From positions 1-16,375 of the forward strand of contig JAIRLE010000015.1 in assembly GCA_031259605.1 (NCBI GenBank): a stretch of DNA of 16,375 bases, given 5' to 3'. Source of the DNA: Zoogloeaceae bacterium (GTDB lineage: Bacteria; Pseudomonadota; Gammaproteobacteria; Burkholderiales; Rhodocyclaceae). This document shows positions 6,553 to 13,200 of the stretch, piece by piece. The translations under genes and the position numbers were made by a program. Each line of letters begins with the position of its first letter. The first letter of the stretch is position 1. A model generated the notes under the pieces. It was not told the DNA's origin. It made no database searches and saw nothing but the letters and a program-made list of their open reading frames with translations.

Positions 6553-7741
6553 ACATATCGCTGTCTACCTGCATCAGCCGGGGGTGCTGTGCGCCCTGGG
6601 CGACGATCTGCCGGGCATTGGCGCGGCGCTTTTTTCCGGCACGAGTCCGGGAATGTGCGCGACGGAGGATTACAGTCCCGGACGCTCCCTGCATCTGGGC
6701 AGGGTGGAAGCCGATCTGCCGGATACGCGCTTCTTGCCCAAAACGGAGCGTTCGCGCAACAACGCCTTGCTGCTGGCGGCGTTTGCCCGCGTCGAGGCCG
6801 ACTATCGTCGCGCCGCCGTCAATCTGTCGCCTGCCCGCATTGCAGTGGTCATCGGCACCAGCACATCCGGGATATTCGAGGCCGAAAACGCGGCGCGTTC
6901 GCTGGAAGATACAGGCGTCTGGCCAGAGTGGTTTCATTACGCGCAGCAGGAACTGGGTTCGCCCGCCAGGATGCTGGCCGGACATCTTGGCGTTTCCGGC
7001 CCGGTCTACGCGGTTTCCACCGCCTGCACGTCCAGCGCCAAGGCGCTCTCCAGCGGCGCGCGTCTGTTGAACGCCGGGCTTGCCGATCTGGTGTTGGCGG
7101 GCGGCGTCGATACCCTGACGCGCTTTACCGTCGCCGGATTTTCCGCGCTGGATGCCGTTGCGTCCGGTCCCTGTCTGCCTTTTTCGCAGAATCGCAACGG
7201 CATCAATATCGGCGAAGCCGCCGCGCTGTTCCTGCTCACCCGCGCCGCGCTAGAGGACGCGCCGCCGATTGCGCTTGTCGGCTGGGGCGAATCTTCCGAC
7301 GGCTACCACATTTCCGCGCCCGACCCGAGCGGCGCGGGCGCGCGGCGGGCGATAGGCTCGGCGCTGGATGTGGCGCGCATTCATGCCAAAGACATTGATT
7401 ACGTCAATCTGCACGGCACGGCCACGCGACAAAATGACGCCATGGAAAGCCGAGTCATGGCGGATTTTTTCCCGGGCACGCCGATGAGTTCGACCAAGCC
7501 CCTGACCGGTCACGCCCTGGGCGCGGCGGGCGCGCTGGAAGCGGCCATCTGCTGGCTGACGCTTGCCAATGAAGACCGGCTGTTGCCGCCGCACATATGG
7601 GATCGCCGGCCCGACCCGGATCTGCCGCCATTGAATCTGACATCCGTAGGCAGTCGCGCGCCCGGATCGCCGCGTTACGCGCTATCGACCTCATTCGCCT
7701 TTGGCGGCAGCAACACGGCGCTGATCCTGAAGCGCGAATGA
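6542..7741 (+). CDS. Beta-ketoacyl-ACP synthase (aryl polyene / FabF-like elongating ketosynthase)
   Basis: A 399-residue condensing enzyme that joins malonyl-ACP to a growing ACP-bound chain by decarboxylative Claisen condensation in the cytosol. The complete Cys-His-His triad is visible: Cys162 in TACTSSAK, His291 in NLHGTAT and His324 in KPLTGHALGAAGALEA. It should therefore be an active elongating synthase rather than a chain-length-factor subunit, in which the Cys is lost. It overlaps the DUF3261 gene by 11 nt. In aryl polyene clusters this gene is normally followed by a hotdog dehydratase, a FabG-like reductase and a second ketosynthase. Here it is followed after 35 nt by repeat B2. Chain partners (ACP, dehydratase, reductase) are therefore not next to it, and must be elsewhere or lost. 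Confidence 0.88.
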   Translation: MNSEHIAVYLHQPGVLCALGDDLPGIGAALFSGTSPGMCATEDYSPGRSLHLGRVEADLPDTRFLPKTERSRNNALLLAAFARVEADYRRAAVNLSPARIAVVIGTSTSGIFEAENAARSLEDTGVWPEWFHYAQQELGSPARMLAGHLGVSGPVYAVSTACTSSAKALSSGARLLNAGLADLVLAGGVDTLTRFTVAGFSALDAVASGPCLPFSQNRNGINIGEAAALFLLTRAALEDAPPIALVGWGESSDGYHISAPDPSGAGARRAIGSALDVARIHAKDIDYVNLHGTATRQNDAMESRVMADFFPGTPMSSTKPLTGHALGAAGALEAAICWLTLANEDRLLPPHIWDRRPDPDLPPLNLTSVGSRAPGSPRYALSTSFAFGGSNTALILKRE

Positions 7742-7776
7742 CGCGCCGCAGCACAGGCGCAAATAAAGAGGAAAGC

Positions 7777-7869
7777 ATGAATGCTCGTTTTTCCCTCGCC
7801 TGCCGCGCGGGAGAGAAAAAGGCGCAAGGTTTCCCCTCTCCCGCTTCGCGGGAGAGGGTGGCGCTTTAG
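7777..7869 (+). other. Short open frame of 30 codons at the start of repeat B2
   Basis: An ATG with GAGGAAAG 5 nt upstream opens 30 codons ending at TAG 7867-7869. The peptide (MNARFSLACRAGEKKAQGFP...) is not conserved in B1 beyond the first six residues because of a 1-nt difference. It is either an accidental frame in the repeat, or the ribosome-binding site and start codon left from a displaced operon gene. Confidence 0.35.
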
Positions 7870-7921
7870 CGCCGGGAATGGGGGGGCAACTCCCAGCGCC
7901 TTGTTCCAGACGCCTTGATTT

Positions 7922-7949
7922 TTGCGGCTGCGCGGGCTGAAAATACAAT
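7922..7949 (+). promoter_or_regulatory. Candidate sigma70-type promoter inside repeat B2, upstream of alaA
   Basis: TTGCGG at 7922-7927 and TACAAT at 7944-7949 have 16-nt spacing, identical boxes and spacing to the pair in B1. The predicted start near 7956 leaves a leader of about 100 nt before alaA. The conservation of the pair at two loci, each about 100 nt before a housekeeping gene, is the main support; activity is inferred. Confidence 0.45.
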
Positions 7950-8056
7950 GTCGGCATTCATGCGATTGCCCGGACACAATTGCCGTCCGCCAGGACTTAC
8001 AGTAGGATTCGCGTCTGCCGCGCGTTTTGCGCTGTCTTCTTCCGGGAAAGCCGCCG

Positions 8057-9286
8057 ATGAAACCCTTGAACAAATCCGACAAGCTCGCCGACGTCTGTTA
8101 TGACATTCGCGGCCCGGTGCTGGCGCAGGCGCGGCTGATGGAGGAAGAAGGGCACAAGATCATCAAGCTCAACATCGGCAACCTCGCCACTTTCGGCTTC
8201 GAGGCACCGGAAGAAATCCAGTTGGACATCATTCGCAATCTGCCCAACGCGGCGGGCTATACTGATTCCAAGGGCATTTTCGCGGCCCGGAAAGCGGTGA
8301 TGCACTACACCCAGCAGAAGCATATCAAGGGTGTGGATATCGAGGACATTTACATCGGCAATGGCGTGTCGGAGCTGATCGTCATGTCCATGAACGCCCT
8401 GTTGAATTCCGGTGACGAAGTGCTGGTGCCTTCGCCGGATTATCCTCTGTGGACGGCAGCGGTGTCGCTTTCCGGCGGCACGCCCGTGCATTACCTTTGC
8501 GACGAGGACAAGGGCTGGCAGCCCGACCTGGAAGACATCCGCAAGAAAATCACGCCGAAGACCAAGGCGCTGGTCGTCATCAATCCCAACAACCCGACGG
8601 GCGCGCTGTATCCGGAAACGACGCTGAAGGCGCTGATCGACATCGCCATCGAGCACAACCTGGTGATCTGCGCCGACGAAGTCTATGACAAAGTATTGTA
8701 CGACGGACATGCGCACACCTCGATTGCGGCGCTCTCGGAAGACGCGCTGATCCTGATTTTCAACGGCCTTTCCAAGAACTACCGTTGTTGCGGTTATCGC
8801 GCGGGCTGGCTGGTGGCATGCGGCGACAAGCGGCACGCGCAGGATTACATCGAGGGACTGAACATGCTGGCGTCGATGCGCCTGTGTTCCAATGTGCCCG
8901 GCCAGTACGCGATCCAGACGGCGCTGGGCGGCTATCAGAGCATTGACGATCTGGTGGCTCCCGGCGGACGGCTGTGCCGCCAGCGCGACATCGCGCATGA
9001 ACTGATCACCGCCATCCCCGGCGTTTCCTGCGTCAAGCCCAAGGCCACGCTGTACATGTTTCCGCGCCTGGATCCGCTGGTCTACCCGATCCAGGACGAT
9101 CAGGAATTCATCCGCGATCTGCTGGTGGCGGAACGAGTGCTGCTGGTGCAGGGCACCGGCTTCAACTGGCCGAACCCCGACCATTTCCGCCTCGTCTTCC
9201 TGCCCTACGAAGACGACCTGCGCGAAGCGCTGGGACGCCTGACCCGCTTCCTGGAAGGCTATCGCAAACGGCATGGCACGGCATGA
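8057..9286 (+). CDS. alaA: Alanine-synthesising aminotransferase (pyruvate-glutamate, AlaA type)
   Basis: PLP-dependent class I aminotransferase of 409 residues that makes alanine from pyruvate and glutamate in the cytosol. Similarity to E. coli AlaA is extensive from the first residues: a CYDIRGPVL block near residue 16, NPNNPTGA, ADEVYDK, and LASMRLC...NVPGQYAIQTALGGY. The Schiff-base lysine is Lys240 in NGLSKNYR. The start at 8057 fits the AlaA N-terminus; the frame runs up to 8027 without homology. The ribosome-binding site is modest (GGGAAAG). In many betaproteobacteria this gene is directly followed by hom and thrC. Here repeat A4, a lipoprotein and an acetyltransferase separate it from hom. 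One variation is NIGNLATFGF where AlaA usually has NIGNPAPFGF. Confidence 0.93.
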   Translation: MKPLNKSDKLADVCYDIRGPVLAQARLMEEEGHKIIKLNIGNLATFGFEAPEEIQLDIIRNLPNAAGYTDSKGIFAARKAVMHYTQQKHIKGVDIEDIYIGNGVSELIVMSMNALLNSGDEVLVPSPDYPLWTAAVSLSGGTPVHYLCDEDKGWQPDLEDIRKKITPKTKALVVINPNNPTGALYPETTLKALIDIAIEHNLVICADEVYDKVLYDGHAHTSIAALSEDALILIFNGLSKNYRCCGYRAGWLVACGDKRHAQDYIEGLNMLASMRLCSNVPGQYAIQTALGGYQSIDDLVAPGGRLCRQRDIAHELITAIPGVSCVKPKATLYMFPRLDPLVYPIQDDQEFIRDLLVAERVLLVQGTGFNWPNPDHFRLVFLPYEDDLREALGRLTRFLEGYRKRHGTA

Positions 9287-9308
9287 TACATACCGCCAGG
9301 GCAATCGC

Positions 9309-9479
9309 AGCAAGAAATTAGCGGCAGCCCTTCGGGGCTGCCGGTCTAACGTCATTGGGAAGGGGGTTCTTTCCCCTCGAGAATGGCTACGGTCGAAACC
9401 CCGACCGTAAGAATGGGGTTCCAACCTTTGCACCTTTCTTACGGGCGGGGTTTCAAACCGGAGTTAGTTTTACGATGAA
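9309..9479 (+). repeat. Repeat A, copy A4 (full length; supplies the start of the next gene)
   Basis: 171 bp from AGCAAGAAATTAGCGG to the ATGAA at 9475-9479. Hairpin 1 is at 9322-9343 with a TTCG loop (CGGCAGCCC TTCG GGGCTGCCG), a very stable tetraloop. The second hairpin is of the longer-loop type (CCCC...GGGG around GACCGTAAGAAT), 2 nt longer than in A1 and A5. The tail has GTTAG in place of GTTGG. The ribosome-binding site GGAG and the ATG are used by the lipoprotein gene. Positions 9287-9308 before it hold nothing else. Confidence 0.9.
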
Positions 9480-10014
9480 AAACCTCTTTTTCCCGGCGCT
9501 TCTGTGTGTCCTGCTCGCGGCGTGCGCCACCCAGCCCACGCACGAGACAGCCCATGATTCCGAACGCACAGCGCGCATCCGCCTGTTCGGACAGAACCAG
9601 AAACCCAGCATCATGACCGTCGGCAGGGATTGCGCGGCAGGTGAGAATGGTCATGAAATCAATGTGGGCGGCGGTCTTGGCGACGCTTTCCGCTCGTTTG
9701 CGGGATCCGCCGCCAATGAAGGTTTGGGCATTCCCGAAACCGGCACGACGCGCCAGTTATCCCAAAGAGACGGCATCTTGTCGAAAGCCTTCTACCGGGA
9801 ATTCATCATTCCGGCGGGCAAGCCCGTCCATGTGCGCGCGGCCTTCATCGGTCTGACCACGATCATGACGAGTATCGATGGCAACCGGAAATACCGGACG
9901 ACGGTCAGGGAGCCTGGTTACAGAACCCGCGCCCGGCGAGCCGGTCAAGGACAGTTGCCGTTGAACCGGGAAGAACGCCAAACACACGAGATTTGGGCGC
10001 GCGCATTCATTTGA
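9475..10014 (+). CDS. Small lipoprotein of unknown function, start codon inside repeat A4
   Basis: A 179-residue protein with a lipoprotein signal: MKNLFFPALLCVLLAAC, lipid-modified Cys17, then a Thr/His-rich linker. The body contains RIRLFGQNQKPSIMTVGRDC and FREFIIPAG-like strands. I recognise the general look of small secreted beta-rich lipoproteins but no named family. The start is the ATG at the very end of repeat A4, with GGAG as ribosome-binding site; the frame remains open upstream to 9355 but only through the repeat. The last 35 or so residues are very basic and unlike the rest. Another frame over the same bases reads GSLVTEPAPGEPVKDSCR and stops, so a frameshift near 9895 is possible. 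The stop lies 5 nt before the start of the acetyltransferase. Confidence 0.7.
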   Translation: MKNLFFPALLCVLLAACATQPTHETAHDSERTARIRLFGQNQKPSIMTVGRDCAAGENGHEINVGGGLGDAFRSFAGSAANEGLGIPETGTTRQLSQRDGILSKAFYREFIIPAGKPVHVRAAFIGLTTIMTSIDGNRKYRTTVREPGYRTRARRAGQGQLPLNREERQTHEIWARAFI

Positions 10015-10019
10015 AAACC

Positions 10020-10475
10020 ATGTCCCTTTCCTTTTCATGCCTTACCGACGACGCGGGCGAGATTGTTGCTCCGGAATGGCTGCCGCAGGCGGAGGCCGTG
10101 CATCGCCAGTTGCGCGAAAACCTGCCGTCAGGTTCCGACGCCTACCGGGAAACCTTGACGCGGGTGTTTGCAAACGGTAGCCGCCTGACGCTTGCAATCG
10201 AAGGAGAGGCACTTAAAGGGCTGGCGCTCTGGCGAGTGCTGGAAAATACCCATGAAGGCCGCCGCCTGCATGTGGACGATCTGGTCGTTGACGCCGCCTG
10301 CCGCTCAAAAGGTGTCGGCAAGGCGCTCATCGCGTGGCTGGAAAACCACGCCCGGACGATCTCTTGCGCCGCGCTGGCGCTCGATTCCGGTGTGCAGCGT
10401 AGTGGCGCGCACCGTTTTTATTTTCGGGAAGGCTTTATGATCCCTTCCTTTTGCTTTGGAAAGAAACTCACATGA
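10020..10475 (+). CDS. GNAT-family N-acetyltransferase
   Basis: A 151-residue protein of the acetyl-CoA-dependent GNAT superfamily; the acceptor is unknown. The core is visible: beta-4/alpha-3 motif A with VDDLVVDAACRSKGVGKALI (acetyl-CoA pyrophosphate loop RSKGVG), followed by the ALALDSG strand, then GAHRFYFREGF near the C-terminus, the usual 'A-x-x-F-Y-x-x-x-G-F' ending. The start is the ATG at 10020; a TTG at 9993 in frame would overlap the lipoprotein and seems less likely. Its stop overlaps the hom start as ATGA, so it is translationally coupled to hom. This suggests it is not a chance neighbour, though no role in threonine synthesis can be claimed. Confidence 0.85.
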   Translation: MSLSFSCLTDDAGEIVAPEWLPQAEAVHRQLRENLPSGSDAYRETLTRVFANGSRLTLAIEGEALKGLALWRVLENTHEGRRLHVDDLVVDAACRSKGVGKALIAWLENHARTISCAALALDSGVQRSGAHRFYFREGFMIPSFCFGKKLT

Positions 10476-11776
10476 AACCAGTCAACGTTGGCCTTTTGGG
10501 CATCGGCACGGTCGGGGGCGGCACCTATACGGTACTGACGCGCAACGCGGAGGAAATCTCCCGTCGCGCCGGGCGTCCCATCCGTATTTTCGCGGTCGCC
10601 GACAGGAATCTCGAACACGCCCGGAACATTGCCAAAGACGCCTGCAAGATCACCGATGACGCCTTCGCCGTCGTGGGCGACCCGGCGGTGGATGTGGTGG
10701 TGGAACTGATTGGCGGCTACGATCTGGCCCGCGAACTCGTGCTCACCGCCATTCACAACGGCAAGCATGTCGTCACCGCCAACAAGGCGCTCCTGGCCGT
10801 ACACGGAAACGAGATCTTCGCCGCAGCGCGCAAAAAGGGCGTGATTGTCGCCTTCGAGGCGGCGGTGGCGGGCGGCATTCCGATCATCAAGGCGTTGCGC
10901 GAAGGGCTTGCCGCCAACCGCATCGAGTGGGTGGCGGGCATCATCAACGGCACCACCAACTTCATCCTGTCGGAAATGCGCGACCGGGGATTGTCCTTCG
11001 CCGAGGCACTGGCAGGGGCGCAGCGCCTCGGCTACGCCGAAGCCGATCCCACCTTCGACATCGAGGGTATCGACGCCGCGCACAAGGCGACGCTCATGGC
11101 TTCCATCGCCTTCGGCATTCCCGTCCAGTTCGACAAGGCCTACGTGGAAGGCATTACGCGGCTGGAGGCCATCGACCTCAAATACGCCGAACAACTGGGC
11201 TACCGCATCAAACTCCTGGGTATTGCCAAAAGACGCGAAGACGGCGTGGAACTGCGTGTGCACCCAGTGCTCATCCCCGCCAAACGCCTGATCGCCAACG
11301 TGGAAGGCGCAATGAACGCCGTATTGGTCAAGGCCGATGCCGTGGGCGCGACGCTCTACTACGGCAAGGGCGCGGGCGCGGAACCGACCGCTTCCGCCGT
11401 GATCGCCGATTTGGTCGATGTCGCCCGCGCCGCGACCACCGACCCGAACAACCGCGTACCGCATCTGGCCTTCCAGTCCGATCAGTTGCACGATCTGCCC
11501 ATCCTGCCGATTGCCGAGGCCGAAACCGCCTGCTACCTGCGCCTCACGGTCGCGGACAAGCCCGGCGTGCTGGCGGACGTGACCCGTATTCTCGCCGATC
11601 AGGAAATCTCCATCGACGCCTTCTTGCAACGCGAACCCAAGGAAGGCAAAACCGATGTCATCATGCTTACCCACCGCTGCAAGGAAAAACAGGCGGACGC
11701 CGCAATTTGCAAAATCGAAGACCTGAGCGCCGTCGTCGGCAAGGTGACGCGGCTCAGGCTGGAAGACCTGCAATAG
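10472..11776 (+). CDS. hom: Homoserine dehydrogenase, monofunctional with C-terminal ACT domain
   Basis: Reduces aspartate semialdehyde to homoserine with NAD(P)H, the branch point to threonine and methionine; cytosolic. It has 434 residues, the usual length of the monofunctional enzyme. The N-terminus has GLLGIGTVGGG (nucleotide binding). The middle has the catalytic-domain signature GYAEADPTFDIEGIDAAHK, preceded by INGTTNFIL. The C-terminal ACT domain starts at about residue 350 (CYLRLTVADKPGVLADVTRI), the site where threonine feedback is expected in this family. The ATG at 10472 has GGAAAG 8 nt upstream and overlaps the acetyltransferase stop by 4 nt. thrC, the usual next gene in betaproteobacteria, is absent; a secreted peptidase gene follows after 25 nt. 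Confidence 0.96.
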   Translation: MKPVNVGLLGIGTVGGGTYTVLTRNAEEISRRAGRPIRIFAVADRNLEHARNIAKDACKITDDAFAVVGDPAVDVVVELIGGYDLARELVLTAIHNGKHVVTANKALLAVHGNEIFAAARKKGVIVAFEAAVAGGIPIIKALREGLAANRIEWVAGIINGTTNFILSEMRDRGLSFAEALAGAQRLGYAEADPTFDIEGIDAAHKATLMASIAFGIPVQFDKAYVEGITRLEAIDLKYAEQLGYRIKLLGIAKRREDGVELRVHPVLIPAKRLIANVEGAMNAVLVKADAVGATLYYGKGAGAEPTASAVIADLVDVARAATTDPNNRVPHLAFQSDQLHDLPILPIAEAETACYLRLTVADKPGVLADVTRILADQEISIDAFLQREPKEGKTDVIMLTHRCKEKQADAAICKIEDLSAVVGKVTRLRLEDLQ

Positions 11777-11801
11777 CCCGCAATCTCCAGAGAAAGACCA
11801 G

Positions 11802-12791
11802 ATGCCTGCGCCTCAAGGATCAAGCGGCTTTTTTTTCCTTCGTCTCTGGAAGAGTCTGTTGCTTGCCTGTTGCCTTGTCGCCTTTCCCGCTCACGCCGCG
11901 CCCGAACATCATGCCTGGTGCGACGCGCTGGACAGGCGGCTGCGCAGCGTCGACGCCGCAAGCTGCCGCAAGCGGGCGTTTCTTCCGGGCGCTTTTCGTT
12001 CGGTGGAAGGCCGTCCCCTGATGCTGCTCGATGTGCCGCCCGCCTTGCCCATCGCGTCCGCCGCGCTCGCCTTTTCGCCGCCCGCCGCGCGTGTGCGCTG
12101 GAAAGCGCCCGCCATGTCCGCCGCGCCGCCCGGAAAATCGCGAAGAATACCGCGCGGCGCGACGCGCATTCTGCTCATCGGCGGCATTCACGGCGACGAA
12201 CTCACCTCGGTCTCCATTGTCTTTCGCTGGATGGAATGGCTCGCCGAAGCCGAGGCGCAGCGCCACCACTGGCGCATCGCGCCCCTCGCCAATCCGGATG
12301 GCCTGCTGGCCCAACCGGCGCGGCGCACCAATGGTCGCGGCGTCGATCTGAACCGCAACTTTTCCACACCGGACTGGCCGCACGACGCGCTCAATTACTG
12401 GCGAAAACGCACCGGCCAGGACCCGCGCCGCTACCCCGGCAAGTCCGCCATGTCCGAACCGGAAACCCGATGGCTGCAAGGGGAAATCGAAAGCTTCAAA
12501 CCGGATGTCATTGTATCGGTACACGCCCCTTATGGCATCCTCGATTACGACGGCCCGCTGCAAAAACCGCGCCGCTTCGGCCGTCTCAACCTGAGCCAGC
12601 TTGGCGTCTATCCCGGCTCGCTGGGCAACTTCGGCGGCGTACACAAGAATATCCCCGTCATCACCATCGAACTTTCCCATGCCAGAGTCATGCCTAGCGT
12701 ACAGGAACAACGCCAGATCTGGAACGACATGCTCCACTGGATACGCCGATCCTTGCGGACGGGGGACAGAGGGCAGAGGACGGAGGACTGA
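11802..12791 (+). CDS. Secreted M14-family zinc carboxypeptidase / murein-peptide amidase-like
   Basis: A 329-residue periplasmic metallopeptidase. A signal peptide covers about residues 10-33 (hydrophobic LWKSLLLACCLVAFPAHAA). The M14 metal site is complete: His130 and Glu133 in GGIHGDEL and His241 in SVHAPYG. RRTNGRGVDLNRNF supplies substrate-binding Arg and Asn, and Glu290 in VITIEL is the catalytic acid. MpaA and related peptidoglycan-peptide carboxypeptidases share this pattern, so cleavage of murein peptides is the likely role, but the substrate is inferred. The ribosome-binding site is AGAAAG upstream of 11802. The C-terminus is odd: the last dozen residues (LRTGDRGQRTED) are encoded by the left arm of a large inverted repeat, which supplies the stop codon at 12789. 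The natural end was probably replaced. Confidence 0.87.
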   Translation: MPAPQGSSGFFFLRLWKSLLLACCLVAFPAHAAPEHHAWCDALDRRLRSVDAASCRKRAFLPGAFRSVEGRPLMLLDVPPALPIASAALAFSPPAARVRWKAPAMSAAPPGKSRRIPRGATRILLIGGIHGDELTSVSIVFRWMEWLAEAEAQRHHWRIAPLANPDGLLAQPARRTNGRGVDLNRNFSTPDWPHDALNYWRKRTGQDPRRYPGKSAMSEPETRWLQGEIESFKPDVIVSVHAPYGILDYDGPLQKPRRFGRLNLSQLGVYPGSLGNFGGVHKNIPVITIELSHARVMPSVQEQRQIWNDMLHWIRRSLRTGDRGQRTED

Positions 12792-12894
12792 GCGGCGCTT
12801 CGCGCCCTTGCAATCCGTAGTCTGTCGCCGGAAAAGGCGGAGCGCGCGACAACAGACTGCTGACTGCGGACTGCAAGGCGAGCGCTCCGTCCTC
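12776..12894. repeat. Large imperfect inverted repeat overlapping the end of the M14 peptidase gene
   Basis: GAGGACGGAGGACTGAGCG at 12776-12794 is complementary to the GAGCGCTCCGTCCTC at 12880-12894. Inner segments (TTGCAATCCGTAGTCTGTCGC, 12808-12828) pair imperfectly with GCGACAACAGACT...CGGACTGCAAGGCG (12846-12880). The arms are about 50 bp with a few unpaired bases and a short centre. The GACAGAGGGCAGAGGACGGAGGAC run at the left edge is a quasi-tandem 7-mer typical of small interspersed elements. No protein is encoded. It would form a long hairpin in RNA or cruciform DNA. Confidence 0.7.
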
Positions 12895-12947
12895 GGTACC
12901 CGGAACCTGTTCATGATCCCGGGTTGTCGCGGGAAGCGCCTGGTTTT

Positions 12948-13000
12948 CCTTCTGCCCCTTCGGGGGAAGAAGGTGCCCGGAGGGCGGATGAGGGGGCGAT
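12948..13000. repeat. Intergenic hairpin repeat of a widespread proteobacterial type
   Basis: CCTTCTGCCCC (12948-12958), loop TTCG, GGGGAAGAAGG (12963-12973) form an 11-bp stem with one mismatch. They are followed by GTGCCCGGAGGGCGGATGAGGG. From memory this is very close to an intergenic repeat seen in many proteobacteria (its reverse reads CCTCATCCGCCC..GGGCACCTTCTCCC). It has no coding content. Confidence 0.6.
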
Positions 13001-13025
13001 TCACCCCGGAAAACACGGTTCAGGG

Positions 13026-13059
13026 AGCAAAAATCAGCGACAGCCCTTCAGGGCTGTCG
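13026..13059 (-). terminator. Possible intrinsic terminator for gpmI formed by hairpin 1 of A5
   Basis: Read on the - strand, A5 gives CGACAGCCC TGAA GGGCTGTCG followed by CTGATTTTTGC. This is a 9-bp GC-rich hairpin with a run of five T starting 4 nt after the stem. It lies about 140 bp after the gpmI stop. The T-run is short and displaced, so termination may be partial. Other A copies have fewer consecutive T here (A1: TTTCTT). Confidence 0.4.
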
Positions 13060-13193
13060 GTCCAACTCCATTGGGAAGGGGTTTCTCTCCCCTCGAGAAT
13101 GGCTACGGTCGAAACCCCGGCCGCAGCCGGGGTCTCAACCTTCGCGCCTTTCTTACGGGCGGGGTTTCAAACCGGAGTTGGTTTTACGATGAA
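13026..13193 (+). repeat. Repeat A, copy A5 (full length; points into the gpmI 3' end)
   Basis: 168 bp from AGCAAAAATCAGCGACA to the ATGAA at 13189-13193. Hairpin 1 (13038-13059) is CGACAGCCC TTCA GGGCTGTCG: both arms differ from A1 at one base each, and the change is compensatory (G-C to A-T). Hairpin 2 is the short type (CCCCGGC CGCA GCCGGGG). Unlike A4 and A6 it does not lie 5' of a recognisable gene. Its tail and start codon face the stop codon of gpmI, 8 bp away. It accounts for the right half of the gene-free stretch 12792-13200. Confidence 0.9.
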
Positions 13194-13200
13194 CAGGTTC

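Larger units (their letters stand above)
7777..7971 (+). repeat. Repeat B, copy B2 (fills the gene-free stretch 7742-8056)
   Basis: 195 bp that match B1 at both ends. It has a perfect 11-bp hairpin (CCCTCTCCCGC 7834-7844, loop TTC, GCGGGAGAGGG 7848-7858). A second small hairpin (GGCGC/GCGCC, about 7860-7874) is not in B1. The start ATGAATGCTCG is preceded by AGAGGAAAGC, an excellent ribosome-binding site at the place where the next gene of the ketosynthase operon would begin. The frame opened there closes after 30 codons at 7869. The rest of 7742-8056 shows nothing else I can name. Confidence 0.85.
12903..13200. repeat. 12-bp perfect inverted repeat bracketing the region of A5
   Basis: GAACCTGTTCAT at 12903-12914 is the exact reverse complement of ATGAACAGGTTC at 13189-13200. 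The right arm is the final ATGAA of repeat A5 plus seven bases abutting the gpmI stop codon. Exactly 12 bases match and the flanks diverge at once. It may mark an inversion or insertion boundary. Confidence 0.6.

Noticed and set aside
7834..7858. Perfect 11-bp hairpin in repeat B2 as an intrinsic terminator
   Set aside because: No run of T follows on either strand, so it does not meet the usual definition.
7997..9433. 478-codon - strand open frame opposite alaA
   Set aside because: Antisense shadow; the start of the frame lies in repeat A4 reversed.
10418..11773. 451-codon - strand open frame opposite hom
   Set aside because: Antisense shadow; hom on the + strand is complete with all signatures.
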